NCBI GenBank assembly: GCA_958298945.1
Contig: OY282606.1
Location: 58,293,920-58,357,919 of the forward strand
DNA from: Atherix ibis
Lineage: Eukaryota; Arthropoda; Insecta; Diptera; Athericidae
Reading direction: 5' to 3'
DNA: 64,000 nucleotides
The notes below the pieces were generated by a model. That model was given only the letters and a program-made list of their open reading frames with translations, made no database searches and was not told the origin of the DNA. Position 1 is the first letter of the stretch; every line of letters starts with the position of its first letter. The translations under genes were made by a program, and so were the position numbers. Below are positions 35,546 to 46,900 of this stretch, piece by piece.

Positions 35546-36766
35546 AACGAGGGGGAGGATGGATGAATTATTTTCAAGGTGGTATATTAATAAGGATAGC
35601 GATGATAAATTCCTTTTTGAGCCGGCGGAGGTGATAATGTTTTTGATTAAAGTGTGTAGGGGGTAATTTGGAAGGCATATGTCCTTGTAAATTAAATTTG
35701 GGTGAGTTTTTCGAAGATAGAAAAAGATAGGTTTTTGAAGAGTTTCTATGGACTCTACCGCAGATGTCCGGTGTGCTCTATTGGCTTGTCTAATGCAACG
35801 GTTTACCGCTGCCTCGACTATCTTTTTTGCCTTCTATTTGTACACTGACACATAAAGTGAGGAAATAGAGTAAGGTTCCGTCCAAATGGGCGTTAGTTAC
35901 TTTAATTACCTCACTTTGTCTTACCTTACTTTTGCTGCTAACTAAAATTTTAACCATTCGGAGAATGGCGTTAATTTTGTCAATAGTATTGTTAATCTGA
36001 AGATTCCATTTTCCTGCATGCGCAATTGAGATATCCAGGATTTTAGTGGAATCTATTGAGTGAGGAGAGAAGGGGCATAATAACGAATCAAACGCAAAAA
36101 CAATTTTTTCCTGCAAACATGAAGACAAAGTCAGTTTGATGTACAGATTAGCGCACCGTTTATTCTGCGCCAAGTTTGATGTTGAAGATCAGCACCAGAT
36201 ACAAGTACACACATATTGTCAGCATATATATAGTGATCGAAGGATGATAGGAGGTGGGAAAGGGAATTGAATAGGATTGTAGATAGAGGGGATCCTTGTG
36301 GGATGCCATTTCCATTTCGCGTTTTGACGAAAAATGACCGTTCAAGCGTACCATCAAGGTTCTACCAGTTATGTAGGAACGTAGAAGGGCCAATATTACA
36401 GAGCCTACTCCCCATTCTGCCAGCTGTAAGAGTACCCTGTTTGGGCATACTCGGTCATACGCCTTTTCTAAGTCTAACGACAGCAGCAAATCACAATGTC
36501 TATGTTTGTATTAATTATGGATTGAATATCTGGGTTCAAGTAGCATACTCAGAGTTCAGCTGCCCGACTTGTAGGCATGTTGTTTAGAATTTAGTCTTAT
36601 GTCAAGTACCTGCTTAAGTCTTGTAGCTAAGATCTTTTCCAGGATCTTGGAAGAGCAAAGCAGTAATGAAATTGGTCTAAAGTTGTTAGCCGAAGAATGG
36701 GAGAGATTTTTCTTGGAAACTGGAATGGTGGTTATAACCTTCCAGCAATTTGGGAAAATCGATTTT

Positions 36767-39700
36767 TTATTTTTTATTTTTTTTTATTTGACAGGTTTTC
36801 ATTTCTATGTTACACAGACATGAGAACACAGTCACTCCTATGGAGCATATAGCGGCACTAGAGACTGTGAACTCTCTCCATCTGCTTCTGTCTTGAGCCA
36901 GCCTCTTTACTTCTGACCATGATTTGCCAGTTTGTTGGTGTTCACGCTCGACTGATCTTCTCCAAGTAGTCCTTGGACGTCCTCTGCTGCGATTGCCCTG
37001 TGGGTTCCAATCTAGTGCCATCCTTGCTATGTCCGTAGGTGGTTTTCGCAAGGTGTGGCCAATCCAACTCCATTTCCTGCGTTTGATGTTATCTAGCAGG
37101 GGTATTTGCTTCGTGAGAAGAAGCAGCTCATCGTTCGTTATCCAGTTCGGCAAGAAGATCTTGCTTATACGCCTCAAGCATCTGTTCACAAATGTCTGAG
37201 GCTTACGAGTCGTGCTGTCTGTTACTTTCCATGTTTCGCAGCCGTACAGCAGGACTGGCTTGACGTTTGAGTTGAATATTCGAAGTTTCAGTGCTATGGA
37301 GAGGTGATTGGAGCGCCACACGTTCCCAAGTGAGGTGTACGCTTGTCGCGCCTTGTTGATTCGCGTTTGGATGTCTATTTCAGTTCCACCATCCTTGCTG
37401 AGCATGCTGCCAAGGTAACAGAACTTTTCGACATCTTCAACTTGGGTACCGTGTAGCATCAAGGGTCTCTCGCAGGTGGCGCCGATACGCATCAATTTGG
37501 TCTTCTTGATGTTGATTCTCATCCCAACTTTTTCGGCGTTGGAGGCCAGAGCATTCAGTTTCTCCTGAATGCCGTTGAAGGAGTGGGACGTGAGGCATAT
37601 GTCGTCGGCGTAGTCCAGGTCGTGGAGCTTCTCACACAGTGTCCACTGGATACCGTTGCTGGCTGTGTTGTTAGTGCGTTGAAGGACTAGGTCTAGGGCG
37701 ATTATGAAGAGGATAGGCGAGATTACGCAACCCTGCCTGACTCCTCTCGAGATGTTGAATGGATCGCTGTTTCGTCCTTTGAAGCGCACTCTAAACGGGG
37801 CCTCAAGGTATAATTCTCGGATGAGATCGATGATGGCCTGTGGGATGCCTAGTTCAGCCAGAGCATGCCAGATGGCTTCGCGAGAAATCATGTCGAATGC
37901 TCTTTCGAAGTCAACGAAGAGAAGATAGAGCGGGCTGTTCCATTCGTTCGACTGTTCAATGATCATTCTTAGGCTGTTGATGTGATCAATACAGGAGCGG
38001 TTTGGTCTAAAGCCAGACTGCTCGTTACGGAGGGCACTTTCCACTGTTGGAGTCATGCGAGTCAGGATGATTGCCGCGATTAGTTTCTGGATGGTGTTCA
38101 GCAAAGTGATTCCCCTCCAGTTTTTGCAATCACCAAGGTCACCTTTCTTCGGGATGGTGATAATTACTCCTTCTTTCTAGCTGTCCGGGAAGTGGCATTG
38201 TGTCCAGGCTTTTGCGATTATAAGATGCAACAGCGAGGCCAGGAGTGGTGGATCAAACTTCAGAACTTCTGGGGCCAGGTTGTCAGGTCCGGGTGCTTTG
38301 CTGTACTTAAGCTGGTTGATTGATGTTGTGATCTCCGTAATCGTAGGCGGTGTTGTTGGGATGGATCTTCGTGGGTTTCTGCGCATCACTGTAGGAGGAG
38401 GAGGATGGAATTCTGGAGCTATTGGAAGGGATTCTGAGAAGAAATTCTTCCAGCGGTCGAGTTGTTCTTCATCCGTGGAGAGAGTTTGACCGTCTTTGTC
38501 CTTAAGTGGTGGCAGTGAGGGTGTTATTTTTCCGGATAGTTTGCGAATTGATGCATAGACACTGCGGATATCGCTCCGGTGTGCAGCGGCTTCTGCTTCG
38601 CTCGCTTTTTCGTTGAAGTAGTTCCTCTTGTCATCCCTTGCCATGCGTTTGACCATTTTTTGAGCAAGGTCGTACCTCGTCTGTAGATGGTGCCTTTCCT
38701 CGCGACTTTGAGCAGTTTGGAGTAGACCTTTCAGCTTTCTTCGTTTTCCTATTTGAGTCCAGGTTGACTCGCGGATCCACTCTTTCCTCTTGTAGTTCCG
38801 AAAGCCCGTTGCTTCCTCTGCAGCGGACTTTAGTTTGCCCAGTAGAGAAGGCCATGTCAGCCTTTCGGCATTGTGGCTAACTTCCTCCAGCTTGTTCGCA
38901 AATATCTCGGCTGTCTCTGGATTCTGCAGCCGTTGGATGTCGTGCCTGCGTTCTGCGCGATCTTGTTGTTTCTTAGTTGCCGCAGGCCTTAGTCTGACCA
39001 CCCCAAGTAACAGCTGATAGTCGCTGTATATGTCAGCTCCTCGGATTGTCCTGACGTCCAGGAGCGACCCGAGGAATTTTTTGCTTATCAGGATGTGGTC
39101 TATCTGGTTGCGGGTCACACGATCCGGAGACTGCCAGGTGTATTTGTGGATGTTCTTGTGAGGAAACTTGGTGCCACCGATGAAAAGTTGATGAGTTGAG
39201 CAGAGGTCAGTGAGACGGTTCCCGTTGTCGTTTCCCTCTGTATGAAGGCTGTGTGTTCCAATGATCGAGCGAAGATCAGTGTTGTCCCGGCCTATTTTAG
39301 CGTTAAAGTCGCCCATCACAATTTTGATGTCGCTCTTCGGGGCAGATTGAATGCACGTCTCTAATTGGTGGTAGAAGGCTTCTTTATTGGCGTCATCATC
39401 TATTTCAGTTGGGGCATAACACTGCACGATGGTGATGTTTCGGAACTTCGAGTGGAACCTGGCTGTCAGAAGGCGGTCGGAGACCGGTTTGTAGCCCATG
39501 AGAGATCTCTTTGCATTGGCTGATAGGATTAATCCGACTCCACAGTGGTGGCCGCTGTCGTTGCCGCTGTAGATGAAGTGTTCACCCGTCTGCGTTGTGA
39601 GGTTTCCTTGATGTTTCCACCTTGTCTCGGAGATTCCCAGGATGTCGAGATTGTAGCGTCGCATTTCGGAAGCAGCTTGCGCCAGACGAGAAGTTTGGGA

Positions 39701-39802
39701 GAGAGTCCGCACGTTCCAGGTACCTATTCGGGTTGTTCGGTGGAAGCCAAATGGGTTTTTGCCTGAGGTATTGTCCGGATGTTTACTCTTGTGCTGTTTC
39801 AT
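36767..39802 (-). pseudogene. RTE endonuclease-reverse transcriptase, one nonsense codon
   Basis: A single frame of about 1010 codons interrupted once, by TAG at 38177-38179 in a PDS-stop-KEGVIITIP context where related proteins have Trp. The N-terminal half is an APE-type endonuclease: GTWNVRTL near residue 28, LGISETRW, MGDFNAKIG and NQIDHILI. The final SDH motif reads SDY, changing the catalytic His. The C-terminal half is the reverse transcriptase: APGPDNLAPEVL, GDLGDCKNWRGITLLN, FVDFERAFD, GVRQGCVISPILF and the catalytic LDYADDICL. It closes with the RTE-like RGRPRTTWRRSVE segment. The protein would nick target DNA and copy its own RNA in place. With the stop and the altered endonuclease His this copy is probably dead, but only just. 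Confidence 0.92.
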
Positions 39803-39929
39803 GATAAGATGTTTTTTCTGGCTTGAGGCTTATCAGGCCAGCGAAGCAACCCCCAGTGACGTTGGGGGACCCTACGGACTACATGTGTAAGGCTTGTAGT
39901 CGGCCTCTCACCCCGGCACCAATGCCGAG

Positions 39930-39958
39930 ATGGCGGCAGCGGGAGTCGAACCCGCTAC
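39930..39958 (-). promoter_or_regulatory. tRNA T-arm/B-box-like motif in the RTE leader
   Basis: On the minus strand GCGGGTTCGACTCCCGC forms a 5-bp stem with a 7-nt TTCGACT loop, exactly the shape of a tRNA T-arm, and contains the pol III B-box GGTTCGACTCC. It follows the 5S-like segment by a few bases. A full tRNA cannot be folded around it. Role as a pol III promoter element is inferred. Confidence 0.5.
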
Positions 39959-39964
39959 CTACCT

Positions 39965-40074
39965 GCGACACGCGGTTTTCCCAAGCGGTCACCCATCCGA
40001 GTACTAACCACGCCCAGTCCTGCTTAACTTCGGTGATCTGACGAGAACCGGTGGATCCAGGATGGCACGGTCGC
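39965..40074 (-). other. 5S rRNA-like head of the RTE LINE
   Basis: On the minus strand about 110 bp align end to end with eukaryotic 5S rRNA. It begins GCGACCGTGCCATCC, followed by CGGTTCTCGTCAGATCACCG, AAGTTAAGCAG, GGTTAGTACTCGGATGGGTG and ACCGCTTGGGAAAACCGCGT, and ends GTCGC. The A-box, intermediate element and C-box of the internal 5S promoter are all recognisable. Differences from a typical insect 5S gene, concentrated in the first 35 bases, argue against a functional gene. It is continuous with the leader of the LINE, so it is either the LINE's own 5' end or a fusion. Confidence 0.85.
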
Positions 40075-40316
40075 AGATGGGTCCTTTTTTAATCATTTTA
40101 AAAGAAACCTTCTCCCTGCCAGGTATGGTTCCCTTGAAGGAATTCAACGAAAAGTTGAACTCTATAATCGTTACTGGCTGGTTTAAGATTAACGTTGAGG
40201 CTGACGGTATAGGCGAGAAATTCTTCATAAAATAAAGTTATTGGCCCATACCAGAGGAGCTTAACTTCAGCAAAATAAGTAATAGAGCAGATCTTCGCTC
40301 TTCGCCAGTCGATGGA

Positions 40317-40379
40317 AAACTGTTGGAAATTGGTCAATAGAGTCACAATCTGACTCTATTGACCGATTTCCAACAGTTT
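40317..40379. repeat. 29-bp inverted duplication, 5-bp loop
   Basis: Arms 40317-40345 and 40351-40379 pair with one mismatch around CAATC. Located at the upstream edge of the family E LINE block. Confidence 0.93.
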
Positions 40380-40776
40380 CACATGCATGAGAGAGTGCGG
40401 CATTCTAGAAAAATTTCTTATGTGTAGACTGACTAGGCTGAGTATGACTAATCATCATTAGTAAGAGTAGGAGCATCCGAATCAATTTCAGAGTAATTTG
40501 ACTCCCATAACGCCTTTGACCTGGCGCTGGAATAAGTGATTCGTCACTCAGAGGTAAAAATGACGGATACCTATTAAGTCTGCCCAGCTTTTAACACAGA
40601 TAAAATTTTTGTTTGCAAACGAATTTTTTACGTTTTTAGTATAAGTATTTGCTATGCCAAAATAAATAAGAAAAAACATTTTTGTGGTCCATCTAGCGAA
40701 TAACGGATTAAACTCGACCAAAATGTTTATTCAAAATTTGACTTCAAAATTGTTTGTTTGTTATCATTTCAGGTAT

Positions 40777-40830
40777 GAAGTCACATTTCAGTACTAATAC
40801 ATTTCAGTATTAGTACTGAAATGTGACTTC
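40777..40830. repeat. 24-bp perfect inverted duplication, 6-bp loop
   Basis: Arms 40777-40800 and 40807-40830 (GAAGTCACATTTCAGTACTA and four more bases) are exact reverse complements around ATTTCA. Confidence 0.95.
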
Positions 40831-40873
40831 TAAGCGTCATGGCAATAAAGACCGTTTGTGACAATTTAACCCT

Positions 40874-40945
40874 GCGGTATGCGGTGTTCCCAAACGATCA
40901 ACCATCTAAGTACTAACCGGGCCCAGTTCTGTCTAACTATGGTCA
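40874..40945 (-). pseudogene. 5S rRNA relic, second and independent
   Basis: On the minus strand the segment reads, with changes, through the 3' two-thirds of 5S rRNA: a decayed A-box region (ATAGTTAGACAGAACTGGG), then GGTTAGTACTTAGATGG and CGTTTGGGAACACCGCAT. It keeps TTAGTACTTAGATGG and GGGAACACCG, which are closer to a standard 5S gene than the RTE-linked sequence is. No LINE leader or B-box follows, so it is not simply another copy of the RTE head. It is too short and mutated to be functional. Confidence 0.78.
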
Positions 40946-41008
40946 ATTTTCAATAACTATATAGTAGTCAACTTATCAATTTTCAATAACTATATAGTAC
41001 TTAACTTA
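40943..41008. repeat. tandem duplication, 33-bp period
   Basis: TCAATTTTCAATAACTATAT occurs at 40943 and 40976; the 33-bp units differ by two bases. Adjacent to the 5S relic. Confidence 0.92.
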
Positions 41009-41009
41009 T

Positions 41010-42940
41010 GAGCGCTTAAATTTTGATAGTTCGGTAAAAAATATATTTTTCGCCATATTTGTTTACTTCACTGCCAACCTGAGGGTTCCATCAGAAATAT
41101 TTTTATATTTCCAACATTCGATATGACATTTAGCTAGACAATATCTCTCAACATTTCTGACATATTAGCACATTGCGATTTTTCGCCGTCAGAATAGATC
41201 ACAAGTAATCGCACTTTTGCGGTTCTTCTAGACTTTTGTTCGAAAGAAAGAAAATTTTATGTTTTTCATATTTTCTACAGAAATCTCTTTAACCTATTCC
41301 AGATCAATCGAAAGAAGTGTGCAAAGTTTCATACATATAAAGATACATTTATTTCTATAATCGACTCCTTTTCTAATTTTAAAAACAGATGCTATAAAAG
41401 AACATATCAAAAAATCAATGTTGCTTTTTACTCTGCTATCTTAGAAAATAAATAATATTTTAAATGATTCTATTAAACACGAATTTATTTAAAACTTATT
41501 TCCATGAAAATTGGATTAAAGACTATTTATAAGCATAAAAAAAATATTTCTCATAGTAATGATTTTTAAGCTTATTTTTAAGAATGCTTTATTCCAACGC
41601 CTTTAACATAAGATACACTTACTTGAAAATAAAATTATCCCGTGAAACATTTATTGCATCCTCCTGGACATATTTTGTGTTATAAAGTTTATACCTACCT
41701 ACGGGATATCGTTCCATTAATCCAAAAAGTTTTATAGCAAATGCACAATTACTCGTATAAATAATTCGAAAATATATGGACGTGTGGGGTGAAGAAAAGA
41801 AGTATCTAAACATTACATTTTCATTTAGTGCCGGTAATTTGCGACTTCACTCTGAGTATCATAGCGAGCGAGTACCACAATAGTGTGAAAGAAAAAGATT
41901 CAGATATCTTCCATAGGCTTGTGCGGTGAATTATGAATGTTTTTTCTTGATACACAATTATTTTATTTTCTACCTCTTATTAACACAATTCATTATATTT
42001 TTAGTGTTGGCAATTTTTATTAGTCTCACAAAACTACAATAATTCAGTAAATAACGTATAGGTGGAAACCAAATATTAATTATAAGAAAATAAAATTAAA
42101 GATATAAATACACATAATCTTACATTATTTATCTATTATTTAATTATTATAATAGATAAATTTCGCAACGAAATACAATATATTTACTAGTATATGAGAT
42201 TATTATTAAAGTGTTTTATTTGAATTTTATACTCGTAAAATAGCAATAAGGATATTAAAAATTAATATGAACTTTACTTTTTTTACTACTAAATTGATTC
42301 TCATATTTATTATAAGGGAGTATACATTTTTAATTTTCACCCAACTTCCTTGTCATTTATTTACCAAAGATATTATATGCACATGTACATACATATATAT
42401 GTATGACCTATTATGAATAACGATGATTTTTATCAAAGAAAAATTGTATATGACATATCAGATAACACCCTGAAGGATATTTCTCATATTTATTTTGAAT
42501 GTTTTGTTATATTTATTCGCAAAGTTCTTGCAATTTTCTCCTAGGCTATAGTAGATAATAATCCATTGTATTTGCTATTGTATTTGCAATAAACTAAACT
42601 CACCGAGGTCATTTTATTGTACTCGTACTTATAAAAGCTGAAGAAAAAAATCAATTGCTTTTGAAAGTACAAACCTCTATGTAAAGTGAATAAATATGAT
42701 AATCAGAAATGTTATAGATCAAAATAATAACATATGTTAAGTATATGTTTTTCATTTTTAAAAGCTTTTTCAATAGCATAACAGGGTTTTGAACGTCAAT
42801 AAAACATGATATTTTTTAGTTAAACGAGCAAACCATATTATTTATTATAAAAGTAAATAATTTTATTTCAATCAATCCACATAAGGGAAAACCTAAGTAA
42901 CTTAGTACATTAAGATACTGTTACAGTTATAAAATTAATT
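41010..42940. other. AT-rich spacer, no gene recognised
   Basis: No motif-bearing frame. 41050-41260 and 41820-41930 are slightly less AT-rich. Nothing identifiable. Confidence 0.55.
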
Positions 42941-43800
42941 TATCGCGAATTTAGAATTTCCGCGGGTTACGTATATTCGATTTTCAATTTTTGTGGCATC
43001 ATGTTGGTACTCATGTCTCTCACTTATGCCAACAAGTTCGGCCATTTTGAATGTTCAGTTAATTTTTGACAGCTGCTTTGCTTGCACATGTTTTGACTCG
43101 TATTCGAATTTGGCCCATTCCAAAAAATGGTTCAACGAATCTGTTTTGGGAACAAGCAAAAGTCACAGAGCGCCAGATCTGGGGAATACGGTGGCTACGG
43201 TATTATTAGCCTATTGTTTTTGGCCAAAAATTTGTGCACAAGCAACGATGCGTGAGCAGGCACGTTATCATGGTGCAAAAGCCAATTTTTGTTCTTCCAC
43301 AAATCCGGGCGTTTCTGGTGGATTGCTGCGCGCAACTTGCGCATAACTTGCAGGTAATATTTCTTATTAACCGTTCTACCCTGTGGCAAGAACTCATGAT
43401 GTATCACGCCCCTACAATCGAAGCAAAACCTTCACATTCGACCGAACTTTGCGCGCTTTTTTCGGTTTTGGCTCGTGCGGCAGCTTCCATTGGGGTGATT
43501 GAGCTTTGGTTTCCATGTCATAACCATAAACCCATGATTCGTCACTAGTTATGACCCTCTGGAGCAAATTTGGGTCGTCGCGGACAGAGTCCAACAGCTC
43601 CTTAGCAATGTTAATGCGATGCTATTTTTGGCAAAAATCGAAGACGAGACAAAACACGTGCAACCAAAGCAGCTGTCAAAAATTAACTGAACATTCAAAA
43701 TGGCCGAACTTGTCCAACATAACGCCACAAAAAATCGAAAATCGAATATACGTAACCCGCGGAGCTTTTATAATTCGCGATACTTTTTGAACAGACCTCG
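42941..43800. mobile_element. mariner, internally deleted, copy 2
   Basis: Sister of the composite mariner at 21138-24193, without its nested insertions. The right end is complete (CCGCGGAGCTTT running to GAACAGACCTCG, then TA). The left end lacks about the outer 17 bp and starts near ATCGCGAATTT. It contains the same partial transposase core and the same missing N- and C-terminal regions, which defines a non-autonomous subfamily of roughly 0.9 kb. Confidence 0.9.
43195..43594 (-). pseudogene. mariner transposase catalytic core, copy 2
   Basis: From 43594 downward: MDSVRDDPNLLQRVITSDES (first catalytic Asp intact), WVYGYD, then SNVKVLL. A deletion near 43410 removes the FFDCRGV segment and shifts the frame. 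A second open part (43407-43195) carries LLHHDNVPAHASLLVH with the second catalytic Asp. It ends before an intact third block. Same truncated architecture as the copy at 23515-24010. Confidence 0.88.
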
Positions 43801-43804
43801 TATA

Positions 43805-44390
43805 CACGTATATGTAACTCTTTGAACTTTTTCAACCTTTAAAATCATTTAATATAATACTATATTTTTTTAATAATTTATATCCAGTATTAGTTTCCTT
43901 TCCGATCAATTAGAGGTCCCATCGTCAGACTGACTTCGTCGTATTATTACAAATTTGTTGAAAAGCGGATTTTAATATTTTCTACATTAACAGCTAGATA
44001 AACGGCTGCCCTTACGCGGTTGATATCTATAGATTCCATTGGGCGTTCATATTATTTGCGTGCAGTGTAAAGCGTTTATTTCTTTAGAAACTAAATTGTT
44101 GTTCATATCTAAATATTTGAAATGACTTTAGTTAATTTTGATAAAATACGTACAATGACTAATATATGATTAGATTATTTAAAAAAGTAATGCCCAATTT
44201 TGATATGTTAAAAAATTAAAGTTAAAAATTAAAATTTTCATTTAAATTAGTAAAAAAAAATATTTGCGCATAGTTCTGTTAGCAAATGTTGAAGTTCTTA
44301 CCAAATTGGCGCAAAATTTATTATTCGTGTTAGTATTTGTTGTGACGAGAAATTAAAATTGGTGGTGCAGCACTGCATTCAGCGTAAAAT
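43805..44390. other. spacer, no gene recognised
   Basis: AT-rich except 43910-44080. No open frame or known repeat recognised. Confidence 0.5.
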
Positions 44391-45598
44391 TCATGTTTAA
44401 TCACGGCCAGAAGGAGGTAAAGGTTGGAATTGGCCTCAGGCTAAGTGTATCCTAAACGTATGCTCTGGGAAAACTTAGGAAAAGCCTTCGTAATCAATAT
44501 TTAGAAATTTGCCAATAAATCCGACTGTCAACTCCTAGAAAGTACGGGACATAGTTATTTGTCGGGTGCAAACGAAAATAACGGTATAATTACCGGCACT
44601 TTATGGGGCTAGACTACCATATAATGAGTCGTGGATTCGAATTAAGTACTGTCACCCCTTCCATTTCATTCCATATTATTCCATTCAAATTCATTTTATT
44701 TCTTATCCTTTATCATCTCTTTATGGTATCAGATCGAACCTAAAATTTGGTCTAAATGTGCCCGACTGAAACAGCGGACAACCACTCTAAACAAATAAAC
44801 ACCGATAAAATTAGGCGTAGATGGATACTCTGTGATAAAATAACCTGGTCCTCCTGGTAGGAGCTTATGAATAGGATCAGCTGCACTACCGCAATAAAAC
44901 TTACACAGCCTGAAAAAATGTAATAAGTAAAACGAAATGAAGTATTACCCCAGATAGCAAACCAGCAATACTCGAAAATTTACCTTCTACTAAGGTCGGT
45001 CCTGCGGGTCATAAAAAGATTATATTAACACCTAAAACTTGTCCTAAAAAGTCGGGTAGCTTAAACAACGGGCCAGCTCATTTATTACATCAAGAAGAAT
45101 CTGGTTAAAAGGTGTCCCAGCAAAATTTTCAACCGCAATAGCATCAAGTAAACGTTAGCTAAACATTGAAAAGGAAAATTAATAACGACGATTAAGATTG
45201 TGTAAATTGAAAAAAATTACCCCACAACTGATAAAAGATATTTTAAAATCCAGAGAGTAAAATGAGCTTTTAACAAATCTCTTAGCAGTAAACAGATGGA
45301 AACGTGGAGCCTGTGTAATATGAAACTGATGATGAAAAGCTTGCTGCAGAAAAAAACTGACCATAGTTTTCTATGACCATAGGAAAAATGTAGAAAAATT
45401 GGTGAAAGTAAAGGAGAGATCAGGTCCATTAATAAATATACTGGCTAATAAAACTTATGTTTAACTACAGGCAATATTAAAATCACATTCAAATACTGAT
45501 TACAAGCTTATTTCACTCAACAACAATGTAAAGAGGTTTAATTCTACAGATCATCAGAGCGAATAAATTGCAAGATGATGTAATTCAAAAGTTTACCT

Positions 45599-45796
45599 AT
45601 GAAAATTAAAAGGGACCGCAATTATAATAATAGCTACAGATCTCCATTCGACCTGCGAAACTGGGGATGTTATATCAGATCTACTGCGAAAGGACTAAAA
45701 ATAATTGAAGAAGTCAATATTTTTGCGAAAAAAAACAGCAAAACTAAAGAAGAAAATGAAATCATTACTAAAAAATTACTTCATTATTTATTCTGA
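45599..45796 (+). pseudogene. LINE ORF1 Gag fragment (PRE_C2HC-like)
   Basis: The longest open piece of the family D LINE. The pattern of an N-terminal basic segment, a degenerate middle, then GLKIIEEVNIFAKKNSKTKE and a LFLIFDN-like continuation beyond the stop matches the domain that precedes the zinc knuckles in Jockey-type Gag proteins. The zinc knuckles themselves are not readable downstream. Confidence 0.6.
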
Positions 45797-45864
45797 TTTT
45801 TGATAATACATAAAATAACTACAATATCAGCTCAATAAACAGGTTACTGCCTTAAACTGCAGTG

Positions 45865-45923
45865 TTTTTTAATACATGTTTTGGTGGTCAATAAAATGAC
45901 CCACCAAAACTTGTATTAAAAAA
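45865..45923. repeat. 23-bp inverted duplication, 13-bp loop
   Basis: Arms 45865-45887 and 45901-45923 (TTTTTTAATACATGTTTTGG / CCAAAACTTGTATTAAAAAA) pair with one mismatch. Inside the family D LINE. Confidence 0.9.
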
Positions 45924-46900
45924 AAACTTAGTTTGTAAAGTTCTTTACATATTCTGGAGATCATGTCTTACAACAAGCAGAGGCAATCAATAAAATTGGG
46001 TATGAAGTTAAATCAACAGATATGCCTACGTACAGTCTAACTGATCCTTGACTTTATGAACTTCTTTATCATTAAAAATATCTCTAGTAGCAAAATGCAA
46101 GTCGAGGAAACTAACGAATTAGTTTGGTTCACTCTCCCATATGCTTAACTATAAGTGAAAAAATCGTTGAAGAACTTAGTGATCCTATTTTAACATAGAT
46201 GACTTTTGCACACAAAATGCAACAGCTTTAAACGTAGTGTAGAAGATAAAATATAACGTAATGTGCTACTAAAAATGAACTAGAAATGGGTAAAGAAGTA
46301 AAAAATTTGTTAACGTCATACAATTCGGAAATTATTTATGAATAAATATTTCGGAAAGGGATAAAAATTGTAATAATGTTAATCAACTATTTTATATTTC
46401 TGACCTCTGGATTGATACCACTTTTTCCTTGCACAAAAAAGAAGGGTTAGGAAGAAGTGCCATTAATCCAGAGCTCCGAAATATTTAACAAAGTATTTAA
46501 CAAATAAGTTGGGAAATAAAAGATTTTAAAAAAACAGGCTTATTTGCAGTCGTTAACAAATAATCGTGGTATGGACTTTTCTCTTTGAAAATCAACTAAG
46601 ACATTAAAAAGACCAATAATGCAAGTTCAACCAACAAAGAAAAAATATGAAATTTAGGCAAAAAACATAGAGCAAAAAGCATAAAGACTTCCTGAATACC
46701 TCGAAAGCATATGGTATTCCAACTACATCATGAAATTAACAATTGAAGAAATTAAAAAACTAGATTCTAAGAAAGCTCCAAAATATGACTTTATAACAAC
46801 AGAAGCTTTACAATAACTACAGAGAAATACTCTTCAAAAAATTAAGATAGATCATCAATGATTGCTGTAGGCTTAACTAATACTTTGGAAAGTAGCAGAG

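Larger units (their letters stand above)
36763..40074 (-). mobile_element. RTE-type LINE with 5S rRNA-like 5' end
   Basis: A nearly intact 3.3-kb non-LTR retrotransposon in reverse orientation, strikingly GC-rich compared with the flanks. From 5' to 3': a 5S rRNA-like segment (40074-39965), a B-box-like motif, about 120 bp of leader, one long open reading frame with endonuclease and reverse transcriptase (39802-36767), and a short A-rich tail of AAATAAAAAAT units (about 36763-36795). It sits inside the older family E LINE. The composition contrast and very few defects suggest a recent arrival. Confidence 0.88.
35540..40340 (-). mobile_element. LINE, family E, copy 1, split by an RTE LINE
   Basis: Two minus-strand blocks. 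The upstream block (about 40340-40080) encodes the linker before the reverse transcriptase: LILNQPVTIIEFNFSLNSFK and VSFKMIK. The downstream block (36762-35540) encodes the reverse transcriptase: PNCWKVITTIPVSKKNLS, FRPISLLLCSSKILEKILAT, LSLDLEKAYDRVCPNRVLL, SYITGRTLMVRLNGHFSSKR, YADN-type catalytic region and the C-terminal part with LTLCVSVQIEGKK. Stops and frameshifts are frequent. The blocks are separated by the RTE element 36763-40074. Roughly 20-25 codons appear to be missing at the insertion point. I place it in the I/Jockey group without naming a clade. Confidence 0.75.

Noticed and set aside
39930..39958. Possible tRNA gene, from the T-arm-like stem and B-box
   Set aside because: No acceptor, D or anticodon arm can be placed upstream; the upstream sequence is 5S-like instead.
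39965..40074. Functional 5S rRNA gene
   Set aside because: The first third departs too far from insect 5S sequence, there is no T-run terminator directly after it, and it runs into the LINE leader.
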